This document shows positions 49,810 to 60,060 of a stretch of 64,000 nucleotides of DNA, one piece after another. This DNA comes from Circinella minor (Eukaryota; Mucoromycota; Mucoromycetes; Mucorales; Lichtheimiaceae): contig JAEPRB010000177.1 of assembly GCA_016758965.1 (NCBI GenBank), forward strand, positions 22,448 to 86,447. Reading direction: 5' to 3'. The notes beneath the pieces were generated by a model. It saw only the letters and a list, made by a program, of their open reading frames with translations. It did not search any database and had not been told where the DNA came from. Numbering within the stretch: position 1 is the stretch's first letter; each line of letters opens with the position of its first letter. A program made the translations under genes and the position numbers.

Positions 49810-50531
49810 ATGGAACGTAATTTACCTAATATTCTTGTTACTGGTACACCAGGTACTGGTAAAACAACAACAAGTGAAATGATTGCCAATGTGACAGGTT
49901 TAGAACAAATTAATGTGGGTGATCTTGTTAAATCAAAACAACTTCATGAAGGTTATTTAGCCGAGTTTGATACTCATATTTTAGACGAAGATAAGGTAAT
50001 GTATTTGGGAGTGGGGGAAAAAAAATAAAGAAAAAAGAATAGGAATTAAAAAAAATACTTAAATAATTATATAATAGCTTCTTGATGAAATGGAAGATAT
50101 GGTAAAAGAAGGTGGCAAAGTAGTTGATTTTCATACCTGTGAAATTTTCCCTGAACGATGGTTTGATCTTGTTCTTGTTTTACGTGCAGATACCCAACCA
50201 CTTTATGATAGAATGGAAAAACGGTAAAAATATATATATCTTATTTTTCTTTTTTTGTTTAGACTATTAGATATACTATATATGTTCCTGGATTTTTAAC
50301 TTGAAAATTAAAAATATATATATATATATATATAGTGGTTATAATCAACGTAAACTTCAAGAAAATATTGAATGTGAAATTATGCAAGTCGTTTTGGAAA
50401 CAGCACGTGAATCTTATGCTCCAGAAATTGTAATTGAATTACAAAGTAACACAATAGATGATATGGAAAGTAATGTAGATCGAGTAAAACAATGGCTTGA
50501 TGCATGGAAAACACAACATGGAAAACAATAA
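49810..50531 (+). CDS. fap7: Adenylate kinase isoenzyme 6 / Fap7 (ribosome assembly NTPase)
   Basis: Nuclear and cytosolic P-loop ATPase/adenylate kinase required for final 18S rRNA cleavage through Rps14 in 40S maturation (family knowledge). Exons: 49810-49995, 50078-50223 and 50336-50531, in phase, 175 residues, the usual size. Walker A GTPGTGKT (residues 12-19) begins a typical N-terminus NILVTGTPGTGKTT. The family signature continues with INVGDLVKSKQLHEGY, ILDEDKLLDEMED, VDFHTCEIFPERWFDLVLVL (Walker B region and the 'H..e.fPerw.d' motif), and RMEKRGYNQRKLQENIECEI, a lid-like piece interrupted by the second intron. It ends in a charged helix. Divergent from glycyl-tRNA synthetase. Confidence 0.96.
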
Positions 50532-51183
50532 TTAAAAAAATAAAATAAAAATGGACTTTTAAATAAAGTAAAAGAAATGAGTGTAAATAGAGTTTTTAAT
50601 ATATTATATAGATAACTCCTGTTTTTAATTTTTGATGTTACAGTAAACTTTTTTTTTAATGGTGGATATAAAACTAAATATATATTATAATACGTTCCCC
50701 CCCCGCCCCGCTTTTACAAAACAAAAAAAAAATATTATTATGAGGGATGCTTTATAATGTTGCGTGGCAACGGTTAGGAAAATAAGAGTTTGTGTGTCCA
50801 AAAAGAGCCTTGTATTATTTAGAAGAAAAAAAAAAAAGACGGAAACGACATTGTTGTCATGCCAACCATATTTTTTTTTTGTTGCTATGCATAATCCACA
50901 TGGCGGAACTTAAAAAGAAGCAAATTATTTATTTATTTTGGATTTATGCCATCAAAAAACTATTAAAAAATAGGTCCAAGTTCAACTTTTTTCTATTATT
51001 TATGGTAAGGAAACGGGAGTAATACCACAAAAAAAATTTTTTTTTGGTAATACGTACGTAATGATAATAAAAAAGTATCGATTTTTTTTTTGGAGGGGAA
51101 TCATCCGATCTCATTGTGTCGTCAATATAATAAGACAAAAAAAAAAAAAGGTTTTAATTGAAACAAAAACATAATTTCATATT
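50532..51183. other. Tail-to-tail intergenic region, AK6 / Myb gene
   Basis: Convergent 3' flanks with a C-run near 50698-50706 and poly-A/T runs. The short frames are low in complexity. No gene is seen. Confidence 0.45.
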
Positions 51184-53262
51184 TTACATTTTCATTTTAT
51201 TACTACGAATACGTAAACCAAACTGATTCCCAGTTCGAACCATATAATTATATTTATATCTACATGCATAAGCACCACGACCTGTTCCTAATTCTTCAGC
51301 TATTTTATCCCAATTGACATACGTGGATGTATCTTTTGCATTTTGTACTAATTCAGCCAATTGCATTTGTTCTTCTTGTGACCATGATCCTTGTTTTATA
51401 CCTGGTTTCAATGATTGAAACCATCGTGAACGACATTGATCAGGTGTACGTGTTATTACCAAAGCGCCTACATCTTTCCATAAACGTTCCCCGAATTCTT
51501 TTACTGCAAATCGAAGTTTGTCATCTTCTTCGGGTCTCCAACGACCCGTATTTTGTCCATATTGATGCCACCATCGCATACATTGTCCAGGTGTTCGATG
51601 AGGTAAATAGGTTTCTGAAATAGCTGTCCAATTATTACCAAACATATGTACGCCTTCTTGTACTAATTCTTTTTCTTCTTGATTGAAATTGCCTCCCATT
51701 ATAAATTGGTTATGGTATTTTAACTTGTGATTCCATCGATATCGACATTGGGTTACACTACGTACACCATCACCCATATCACTCTTCTTGTGCATTTCTT
51801 CTGTAACTTTTTCCCACTGAATACCATGCATTTTGATTGATTCTATTAATTGTTCATCTTCTTTAGGTGTCCATCGTCCTCGACGTATTGGAGGACCTGC
51901 TAATTCAAGATACTTGCTTCGACATCGTGTAGCTGATTTTCCAACTTTGACTGCGACTTTACGCCAATGAATTCTTTGCTTGTTTTCTGTTGTTGCTTTT
52001 AAGAGTTCAATATCTTCATCGGTCCAATGACTATCATCTGTTACTATCAATGCACCGGTGGATGGATCCGTATCAAGGGTATATTTACTATCAATCCAAT
52101 CTCGCATTTGTAATGCAACACGTCGTTTCCATTCCAATTTCGTTTCATCCGATCGTTGTTTGAAACTATTTTTGTTGTCATTGTCATCGTTATATTGCAT
52201 ATCAAGTAAAGGTTGAATTTCTTTTATATCCTCATAAAACTTGTAACTACATGCAACACGATCATAGCCAATGATTTTAGATACTTGATTCCAATGACAA
52301 TCGTGTGCACAGGCCAAGTGCCAAAATAATTTAGTTTCTTTGCGTGACCAATGTCGTTTATTATTATTACTATTTGTCTCATCCTTCTTCGTACCCAGAC
52401 GTGGATGATCATTATTTGGATCAAGTATATTATTGGACTTTAAAGAAGGTCCAATTTTTTGAAGCCATTTTCGTTGACAAGCACGTGGTGTACGACCATC
52501 CAATCCTTCTGCAATTTTAATCCAATCTTCACCATACATAATATGTCGACGTAAAAGTAAATCAAGTTCAGATTCAGTCCAAGGATCTTTTTTAACCGTT
52601 GGAGACAATGTTTCATCATATCGATCACGAATATTTACACGAAATCGATGGGGTAAATATTGACGACTAATTTTAGACCATTGACGCCCTAATTCATTAT
52701 AACCTTTTAATAATAATTGATCTTCTTCCGGTGTCCATGGTAATCGTTTTTTAATATGACTTTGTTTATTATTTGAATCGATGGCTTGTTCATACCGTGC
52801 TGGTGTACAATGATAATAATAAGCATAACGAATGGATCGGGGTGTACGTTGAGGTAAATAATCGTGTGCAATTTGACTCCAATGCCCTTCCCCTAATTTT
52901 GCCACGGCTTCACGGACACGTTCCAATTCTTGTTTAGAAAATCCACCTCGTTTCATATTAGGTTTTAATACTTCTGTCCAACGTTGTTCAACGATACTGA
53001 CATTACGATGAGGAAGACAATGTTCTACAAGTTCTGTATATTTACGTCCATTTTGATTAATGAAATCACGAATAAGGTCATCTTCCCATGGTTGCCAAGG
53101 TGAGTGATGTCGATAATTGGCATTATGGGTCGATAGATTTTTTTTTATAATATACATCGTGGGTGATATTGTTGTTGTTTTTGTTGTTGTCATGCGTATT
53201 AAAGAACATTTTAAAGTAGTATGCGTTGGATAGATTGCATTACGAATTAAATGGCGTAACAT
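51184..53262 (-). CDS. Multi-repeat Myb/SANT DNA-binding protein (about 10 repeats)
   Basis: Intronless gene, 692 residues from the ATG at 53262; another in-frame ATG at 53343 would add 27 residues, mostly encoded by a poly-A/T tract, so I prefer the inner start. Ten Myb/SANT-like units follow each other almost without gaps, each with the spaced Trp/aromatic pattern: for example PWQPWEDDLIRDF, GGFSKQELERVREAV, LPWTPEEDQLLLKGY, DPWTESELDLLLRRH, RHWSRKETKLFWHL, SHWTDEDIELLKAT, GRWTPKEDEQLIESI, GNFNQEEKELVQEGV, GRWRPEEDDKLRFAV and GSWSQEEQMQLAELV. The recognition helices read 'RTPxxCxxRW'. The closest known layout is SNAPC4-like or R2R3-derived multi-Myb proteins. The N-terminus MLRHLIRNAIYPTHTTLKCS is basic and lacks acids, like a mitochondrial presequence. 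Role unknown. Confidence 0.88.
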   Translation of the reverse strand: MLRHLIRNAIYPTHTTLKCSLIRMTTTKTTTISPTMYIIKKNLSTHNANYRHHSPWQPWEDDLIRDFINQNGRKYTELVEHCLPHRNVSIVEQRWTEVLKPNMKRGGFSKQELERVREAVAKLGEGHWSQIAHDYLPQRTPRSIRYAYYYHCTPARYEQAIDSNNKQSHIKKRLPWTPEEDQLLLKGYNELGRQWSKISRQYLPHRFRVNIRDRYDETLSPTVKKDPWTESELDLLLRRHIMYGEDWIKIAEGLDGRTPRACQRKWLQKIGPSLKSNNILDPNNDHPRLGTKKDETNSNNNKRHWSRKETKLFWHLACAHDCHWNQVSKIIGYDRVACSYKFYEDIKEIQPLLDMQYNDDNDNKNSFKQRSDETKLEWKRRVALQMRDWIDSKYTLDTDPSTGALIVTDDSHWTDEDIELLKATTENKQRIHWRKVAVKVGKSATRCRSKYLELAGPPIRRGRWTPKEDEQLIESIKMHGIQWEKVTEEMHKKSDMGDGVRSVTQCRYRWNHKLKYHNQFIMGGNFNQEEKELVQEGVHMFGNNWTAISETYLPHRTPGQCMRWWHQYGQNTGRWRPEEDDKLRFAVKEFGERLWKDVGALVITRTPDQCRSRWFQSLKPGIKQGSWSQEEQMQLAELVQNAKDTSTYVNWDKIAEELGTGRGAYACRYKYNYMVRTGNQFGLRIRSNKMKM

Positions 53263-53343
53263 TTGAAATTGTTTTTTTTTCGAGAGAAAAAAAAAAAATT
53301 TGGGTTGACGGAAAATAGAAATTTTTAACGACAACAAAATCAT

Positions 53344-53831
53344 GCACTCATTATTTTTTCAAGGAGAGGAAAGAGGGGAAGGGGAGGGATTATAAAGTTA
53401 GGGTTAATTGTACATCATGGGATTAAAATATATATTATATAGTACGTACCAAAAAAGAAAATGAATGAATTGAATCATCACCCTATATAAGTAAGTAATA
53501 TTATTTCAAAAAAAAGATGGGGAAATCCTTTTAGTCGTGGTTCACATTTTTGATTAAGCGAGTTTTTTTTTTTTAAAAAAGAAGAACACTATTTTTTTTT
53601 TTTTACTATTACAAATAATAGTATATATATATATATATACATAGATACATAGGATAGATTTGCAAGGTATTTAATAATAAATCAATACATCAAAAGAAAC
53701 ATATAAAAAAAACGAAAATGGTTATACGTATATATATATAATGAAAAAAAAAAGTTGGATGGATACACACATAAGAAAAGATGGGGGGGGAATCATGGAT
53801 TGTTAAAAAAAAAAGATAATGTTTTTTTTTT
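53344..53831. other. Intergenic between Myb and bHLH genes
   Basis: About 490 bases holding the Myb promoter and the 3' flank of the bHLH gene. GGA-rich stretch at 53362-53386, (AT)n at about 53622. No other feature is seen. Confidence 0.45.
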
Positions 53832-55023
53832 TTAAACTTGATTTGAATCTTCAATATGTAATTTTCCAAATTGTTGTTGAAATTGTAATGATCCAATACG
53901 TTCATGTCTTGAAGAACGATGGGTTGTATTATTATGATCTTCTAATTTTATATTATTATTATTATTATTATCTTGTTGTTTTGCTGTTTCAATTAATCGT
54001 TCCAATTCTTGTACTCGATCTTTATAAGTGGATAATGTATCTTTCAATTCTCTTATATGATCCACAGATAATTTTAAAATTGTACCCTTATTAATTGCTT
54101 TAATATTATTAGGTCCCCCTTGATTATTTGTTGAAACGGACATGACATTCGATGTAGTAGGTGCATTTTCTAATAAATGATCAGGTAAAAGTGTAGATAA
54201 TTCTAAATAGATAGTTTTATAAGTTAGTTTATATTTCCATTCTTTTTTTTTTTTTAATGATCCCTCTTTCGCCTCTCATTTTTATTTATATGTACCATGA
54301 ATTCGTTCATTAATATTATCCCTTCGTCTTCTTTCTACTGCATTATGAGATTCACGCCTTCGTCTTCGTTTTTCAAACATTTCTTGTAAACTGTTGTTTT
54401 TTTTTTCCCAAAGAAAATTAGAATGAATTGATTAATAAGAAAGATATTATATAAAAGGTAAGAGAAATCCTTATACACAACAACAAAACAATTCAATTGT
54501 GTTGTCATTTTTTTTTTTATATTTTTAAAAAAAAAACTTACTTTCTTTGTTGAAGTTCATCCTCTTCACCTGGACCACCTGGACCAACCCCTGTTGTTGT
54601 AGAATAAGCAGTTCCATCCAAATGTCCTGTTGAAGTAGAAGGAGATACAATTAAATCTCTTCCACCAAATATAGGTGATTGACCAAAGGAGGATCCATTA
54701 GAATCTAAACTAGTACCGAACCAGTTTTGTGCATTAGGGTCAGCGAAAGAGATAGGTCGACCCCCATTGGCTGCTGCTGCTGCTGCCACTGCTGCGGTCA
54801 TATTATTAGGTGGACTAATAGCAATAGAAGCAGCAGCACCAAAACTACCTTGACGTTGATGTAATTGGTAACTATTACTTGTTGAAGGATTAAATACACT
54901 TCTTTGTTGATTACGAACAGGAACAGCACCCACTGTAGTATGAGGTGTACCTCCCATGGAAGCAAGTCCAGTTTGTGAAAATTGTTCGTCAAATTCTTGT
55001 TGTGTTGGTGAATACATTGACAT
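53832..55023 (-). CDS. bHLH transcription factor (class B, USF/MITF-like basic region)
   Basis: Predicted nuclear E-box-binding regulator. Exons on the complement: 55023-54542, 54390-54296 and 54202-53832, in phase, 315 residues. The first exon is low complexity (Ser/Gly/Gln/Ala-rich, with a run of Ala near residue 80) and may be an activation region. The basic region RRRRRESHNAVERRRRDNIN (170-188, with His176, Glu180 and Arg184) predicts CACGTG binding. Helix 1 NERIHELSTLLP (188-199) is followed by a long loop and helix 2 KGTILKLSVDHIRELKDTL, running into a Leu-spaced coiled coil (YKDRVQELERLIETAKQQ). Acceptor 2 was placed at CAG|TTTACAAG because only that keeps the frame. The target genes are unknown. 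Confidence 0.92.
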
Positions 55024-56830
55024 TACGTTTTTTTTTGTTTACTTTATAAATTTATATATATATATATATGAAAAAAAAATAAAGAGAGAAAAAAAAAGAG
55101 AGAGAGAGAGAGAGGGAGTAAAAAGTTTGAGAGAAGGGAAAGAAAGAAAAAAAAAGGTTGTCTTTGTACAGAAAAAGCCCAACAAAAAAAAAAAAAAAAA
55201 AAAAAAAAAGAGTACGTAGAAACGGGCTGCTTTGGTGACCAAAAGGAAGGTTTTTCGGGTTGGTAACACAAAAGATCGATCATGTGGTTTGATATATATT
55301 TTGTTATGAAAGGGGGACTCTTTATGTTCCAATAAAAGTATTTTCTTTTAGAAAAAATAGTTGATGGTTTAAAAATATATATATATACGTATATATATAC
55401 ATTTTCATTAACAAAGTTTCTTTTTATTATTGATTCAATAGTATTGATCTATAATTATATATAAAAAGTTTCTTGTATACGTACAAGATCACCTAAAGTA
55501 TTTTTTTTCCTGGGAATATAGAAATCTCATGTTCAAAAAATTGAAAAAAAAAAAAATCAAAGGAGTATACTTACTATAGATAAATCGTACGTAAAAATAC
55601 ATAATCCATCTATTCTATCTATAATAGAATTAACATATTATAATATGTGTAAAGCGAATGTATAATAATATGATGATCTTAAACAAACAGATTTAATTGT
55701 TTAAATTATTACGTTACAAACTTATCATTTATTTCTTTTAGACATTTATTGAAAAAACAAATGAATCATTCTAATAACTATTAAAATGATATATTTAAAA
55801 AGGAGGACGATGGTATCAGCATAATAGGTAACACAATGAAAATCCAACCCTTTCTGTACAACGAATTATTATGCTATTATTCGGAGTTCTTTAAAAACTC
55901 CTCCCCCCCCCTAATTCTCTCTCTCTCTCTTATTCTCTCTCTTTTATATATGTTTTCAATGAATGGATTAAAAGAGACATAGAGGGGCACAGGCCACATT
56001 CATTTCCCATGGTCGGATAATTCACACTCTTTAACCAATAAAAGAAAAAAAAGGCCTTTATGATAAAATGTAATTTTACCCCTGATTTCCTTTTAATAAA
56101 AAACAACAAAACCAAATTTAGTTTAATGTTATTATTATTATTATTATTATTGCATCACACACCCACTATAATACAATCTCATTAAACTTTACACATTTAT
56201 GCATAAAAATGTGAAACGTTAAAAAAAAAAATAGATGCACGCATGGCCAAAAAAAACTTCAAGTTCCGTTTCAAAATTGGAGATATATTGTATCACTTAT
56301 CCACTTTGTTGAAAACAACACTCCTTTTTTTTTTTTTTTTTTTGACTTTAGTTAACAAATCCCTCATTCGATTCACTCACTATAAATGTATATAGTCCAA
56401 ATTATGAATTGATTGGGGTAAGAGAACGTCTAAGTACTATCTTTTTCATCAAGTCAGCGAGCTTTTTTTTTTTTTTTCTGCACATGTATATGCATTTTCG
56501 TATTAAATAACAGCAGTAGCAACAGTATTTACTATTATGCATAAGATATATAGTTTTTTTTTTTATCATCATCATCTATAGAATTTGATATATATATATA
56601 TATATATATTCGTACATAGTGACATGTATAATAGATCGATAATCATCTCGCATGACTATAATTTATAGTCAGCTCAACAATATAAAATCTATGCTGCGGA
56701 TTCAAACTTTTTCTTTTTTCCAAACCTTTTCTTTTGACTTTATAAATAAAACAAGATAATTCAAACCTTCAAAACCTCAAGGAATGTCATACAATATTTA
56801 CAACATTCATGACCATAAAAAAAAAAGGAC
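55024..56830. other. Intergenic, 1.8 kb, simple-sequence rich
   Basis: Upstream of the bHLH gene: (AT)n, (GA)n at about 55098-55113, long A-runs at 55180-55209, (CT)n at about 55916-55929, (TTA)n at about 56131-56150, T-runs at 56323-56343. No gene, RNA gene or inverted repeat is supported. Confidence 0.45.
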
Positions 56831-57850
56831 ATTTAAAACAAGGTGTTAAAGAATGCAAACAGATCGACCATTCAAGGAAGCAGAAATGAGTCAATGAACT
56901 AAAAAGTCGTGCTGAACAAGAAGGTGTTACATTGATGGAGAAAGAGGAATGAATTTAAAGGAAAAGTCAATTGAATCTTTTGACAACACATTCCTAAAGA
57001 ACTAAAAAAAAAAAAAAAAAAGGTGAGTGCAAAGTAAAATAACGGCTTTACAAATAAAAAGAATTTGCCAATCAGTGTAGATACATAATAGTTAATTTAA
57101 ATGAGTTATTTTTTATAGTTATCCATGCATATACATGACTCATTTTTTTTTTTGAGAACTACTGACCAGGATCAAGTAGGTCATTTACTTGAGTCGATAC
57201 CTCAATGTCTTTATATAAAACGGATTGCTAAAATCCGATCTGTTTTTTTTTTAAAAAAAATGGAGAATCATGCGATCTTGAATCAGGTCTATGAAAAGAG
57301 CTTTAGAAGATTGCTTGATTCTTCCCAAAGATAAGCAAAAACTTATGGATGGTGTGGGTATGGCTTCCCTTAATGAAGAAAAAAAGAGGATATCCTCATC
57401 GAGTCATCTGGGTAAGGATATTCATACATATTATGTTGTAAAAAAAAAATAGATACTCATTCTTTTTTTAATGATAGACTCGATGATGGAATCCATACCG
57501 CAGAAGACACGCTTAAGCTGTTGGGATACACAGCGAAGTGCTTACAAGCTGAAAAAGCATCTTACCAACAAGCAGCATACGCACCATTTATAAAGCGACA
57601 TCTTTTCGCTATCTACCTTCATTGGGAAAAAGCAATATGTGGTCGTGCCTTTGGCAAAGGAGCGCCACTATTCCATCGCGGTGGGAGGAGCGAATGCATT
57701 GGATTCAAGCATTTGAGTTTTTAGTTAACTTAATGGTAATATCTACATATTATTTTTATCGCTTTGATAAAAAAAAAAAAAAGAAAGACAGGGCACTGAC
57801 TTGCTCTTCGTTTAGGATTCGCTCAATACCCAAGACAGAATTATAGAACA
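56831..57850 (+). pseudogene. Decayed copy A of a repetitive lineage-type gene family
   Basis: Degenerate coding remains, best seen from 57330 on: LMDGVGMASLNEEKKRISS, a broken exon with an intron to about 57477, then RLDDGIHTAEDTLKLLGYTA, KCLQAEKASYQQAAYAPFIK and, in another frame, MWSCLWQRSATIPSRWEERM plus HWIQAFEFLVNLM, ending in pieces before 57850. The same blocks occur in copy B (59490-60060) with over 90 percent identical bases by eye across 57476-57725. Upstream (56831-57330) are shorter remnants with many stops. Stops and frameshifts make it non-functional. Function of the intact family is unknown to me. Confidence 0.55.
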
Positions 57851-57949
57851 GCTCATAGCTGAACAAAATGGTTTTGATCGCTGTAGATACCAAAAAAAAA
57901 GACATCATACGGTTGGCTGCCAACATTTCTTTTATCCATCATTTTAACA

Positions 57950-60060
57950 ATCGACCAATGCCTACTCCTCAACCTTTAAATCCGTCTTCCCCACCCGTAT
58001 CCTTTCTTTTAAGCTTCCAATTTTGATCCCCCTTAAAAATATGATCTATACCCATCGCCAAAGCGCTATTTTTTTTTTCATTTTTTGAAATAACCCATCT
58101 CTCTCTCATACACCCTCTCTACGTCATTGTATTATTTTTACTTGCGTTGGATAGTTTGAGACTTCTGGGCAAGCTTCTGAACACACACCATGCTACACGC
58201 CGCAAACACCTGGAACTTTGGGAGATGTAATCCTCAACAACCAAGCCAGTCGCGTAAGTAAAGCGATGTATTGAGTTAAAAAGGATTGATATCTCACAAT
58301 TTTATTTTATTTTTGTTTCATGTAGGCAAACAAGCGTAAAACGTCCAGTTCCGAAACCAAGGTATAGGAAGACAAGTTATAATAAAATAGTTTTGGTACT
58401 GATCATACTTTAACCTTTTGCTTTTCAGGAACCCATATCTTTTAAAAAAAGACAAGAAGCCATACACCCTTCATGGCTCAACCCATCCCCTCTACTTCCA
58501 CCCACACGTCCAGAGTCTCCGATGAAGACCGCGCGATCCTTGCTCCGCTGTACGTACAATATAAAAATCAATGACAAGCACTTACCTGATACCCCCCCAA
58601 AGCTTGTTGTATCCAACCTACAATGGGCTTCATAAAGACGGTCATTTAATATTATGTATTTCAATACATACAACATCTCAGCATTAAATGCTTTGGTGAC
58701 ATTTTGGTATTTCTCTATTTGGATAAAGATTTAGAAGAATACAAAGGTTCGTTTTCTTTAATGGTAATAGATAACAGCTGCATATGTAGATGGATCATCT
58801 CATCAAACCACACAAAGTCTAATTTCAATATCATCTATCTTATTATTATCATACCATTCACACACAAATTAGAAATCAATAGACTCCATATGGCTATACA
58901 GAAGGAAAAAAAAAAAAGAATATACTCAACACACATTTTAGGGCTCCTCTTCTTCCACTAAAAAAGACATATATAATATGTTGATATACCTCGCCGATGG
59001 TAAGTAGAATTTAATAGAAATAGAGAGAAAATGATTTACTTCAGTTCTTTTTGGGGTCTTGTTAATTTATTAATATCCTCTTTTCCTATTTTCATTTTTA
59101 CTAATATAACAACGCTTATGGAATTTTTTTTTTTTTTTGAAGATCAATCGGCGAGCGTATATCTGAAGAAAAGACCCCATGCCTTTGGTTTTTTGAAAAA
59201 AGCATCAAGTCAGCCTTTAGAAGGGCTACGACGGTTTTTGTGGACCGGATAAATGGAAAGGCAGATGAAATGGGTGGACTAAACGATAGCAAACCAGTTG
59301 AATTGCAAGTCAACTGGTTTGCTATCATCGATTCTACGAACCCCAAGTCGTAGAATCAATTGTACCAATATTTAAGTACATGTCATCTGTCGACCGCTCC
59401 ATCTCGTTTGCCTGGTAAGTAAAAAAAATAAAATAAAAAAAAAATCGATGAATTATAAATTTACATAATTGTTTTTTTTTTTCAGGTGCGAGAAAGGCTT
59501 AGTACTTCCAACGGCAACAAAACTTATGGATGGTGTGGGGATGACATCTGTGGACAAGAAAGAACGTATCCTCATCGAGTCATCTGGGTAAGGATATCTT
59601 ACATTATATTGGAAATATAGATGCTCATTTTTTTTAATGATAGACTCGATGATGGAATCCATACCGCAGAAGACACGCTTAAGCTGTTGGAATACACAGC
59701 CAAGTGCTTACAAGCTGAAAAAGCATCTTACCAACAAGCAGCATATAAAACTTTTATAAAACGACATCTTTTTGCTGTCCAATTTGTTGGATACAAGATT
59801 ACCTTACGACGCTCATCGGAGAAAACAACATGTGGTCGTGCCTTTGGCAAAGGAGCGCCACTATTCCATCGCGGTGGGAGGAGCGAATGCATTGGATTCA
59901 AGCATTTGAGTTTTTAGTCCACTTGATGGTAAAATAGCTACTTGTTATTATTATCATTTTGATAAAGACAGGGCACTGACTTGTTCTTCGTTTAGGATTC
60001 GGTCGTTACGCAAGATTCAATTTTACAGGAGGACAGCTCATAGCTGAACAAAATGGTTCC
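57950..60060 (+). pseudogene. Decayed copy B of the same gene family, longer
   Basis: Exon-like pieces in order: about 58155-58252 (QASEHTPCYTPQTPGTLGDV), 58327-58363 (ANKRKTSSSETK), 58430-58550 (acidic/Pro-rich, LLPPTRPESPMKTARSLL), 59145-59357 (FRRATTVFVDRINGKADEMG, ending at twin hairpins), a piece ending SSVDRSISFAW at about 59414, then 59486-59588 (LMDGVGMTSVDKKERILIES), 59643-59930 (LDDGIHTAEDTLKLLEYTAK, SYQQAAYKTFIKRHLFAVQF) and a last part with SVVTQDSILQEDS in shifted frame. Introns have GT-AG ends. Stops near 59357 and frame changes at about 59815 disable it. It is longer than copy A, so copy A is probably a partial duplicate. Confidence 0.55.
59285..59357. repeat. Two adjacent perfect hairpins with 8-base loops
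   Basis: Hairpin 1: stem GATAGCAAACCAGTTGA (59285-59301) with its exact complement at 59310-59326, loop ATTGCAAG. Hairpin 2: stem GATTCTACGA (59330-59339) with its exact complement at 59348-59357, loop ACCCCAAG. They are three bases apart and both loops are 8 bases ending in CAAG. Hairpin 1 and most of hairpin 2 lie within a long open frame of the pseudogene. Confidence 0.85.

Noticed and set aside
57521..59917. Frame containing TCGRAFGKGAPLFHRGGRSE as a novel protein
   Set aside because: It is an out-of-frame reading of the pseudogene exon; the frame with MWSCLWQRSATIPSRWEERM fits the family block and is continuous with the rest.
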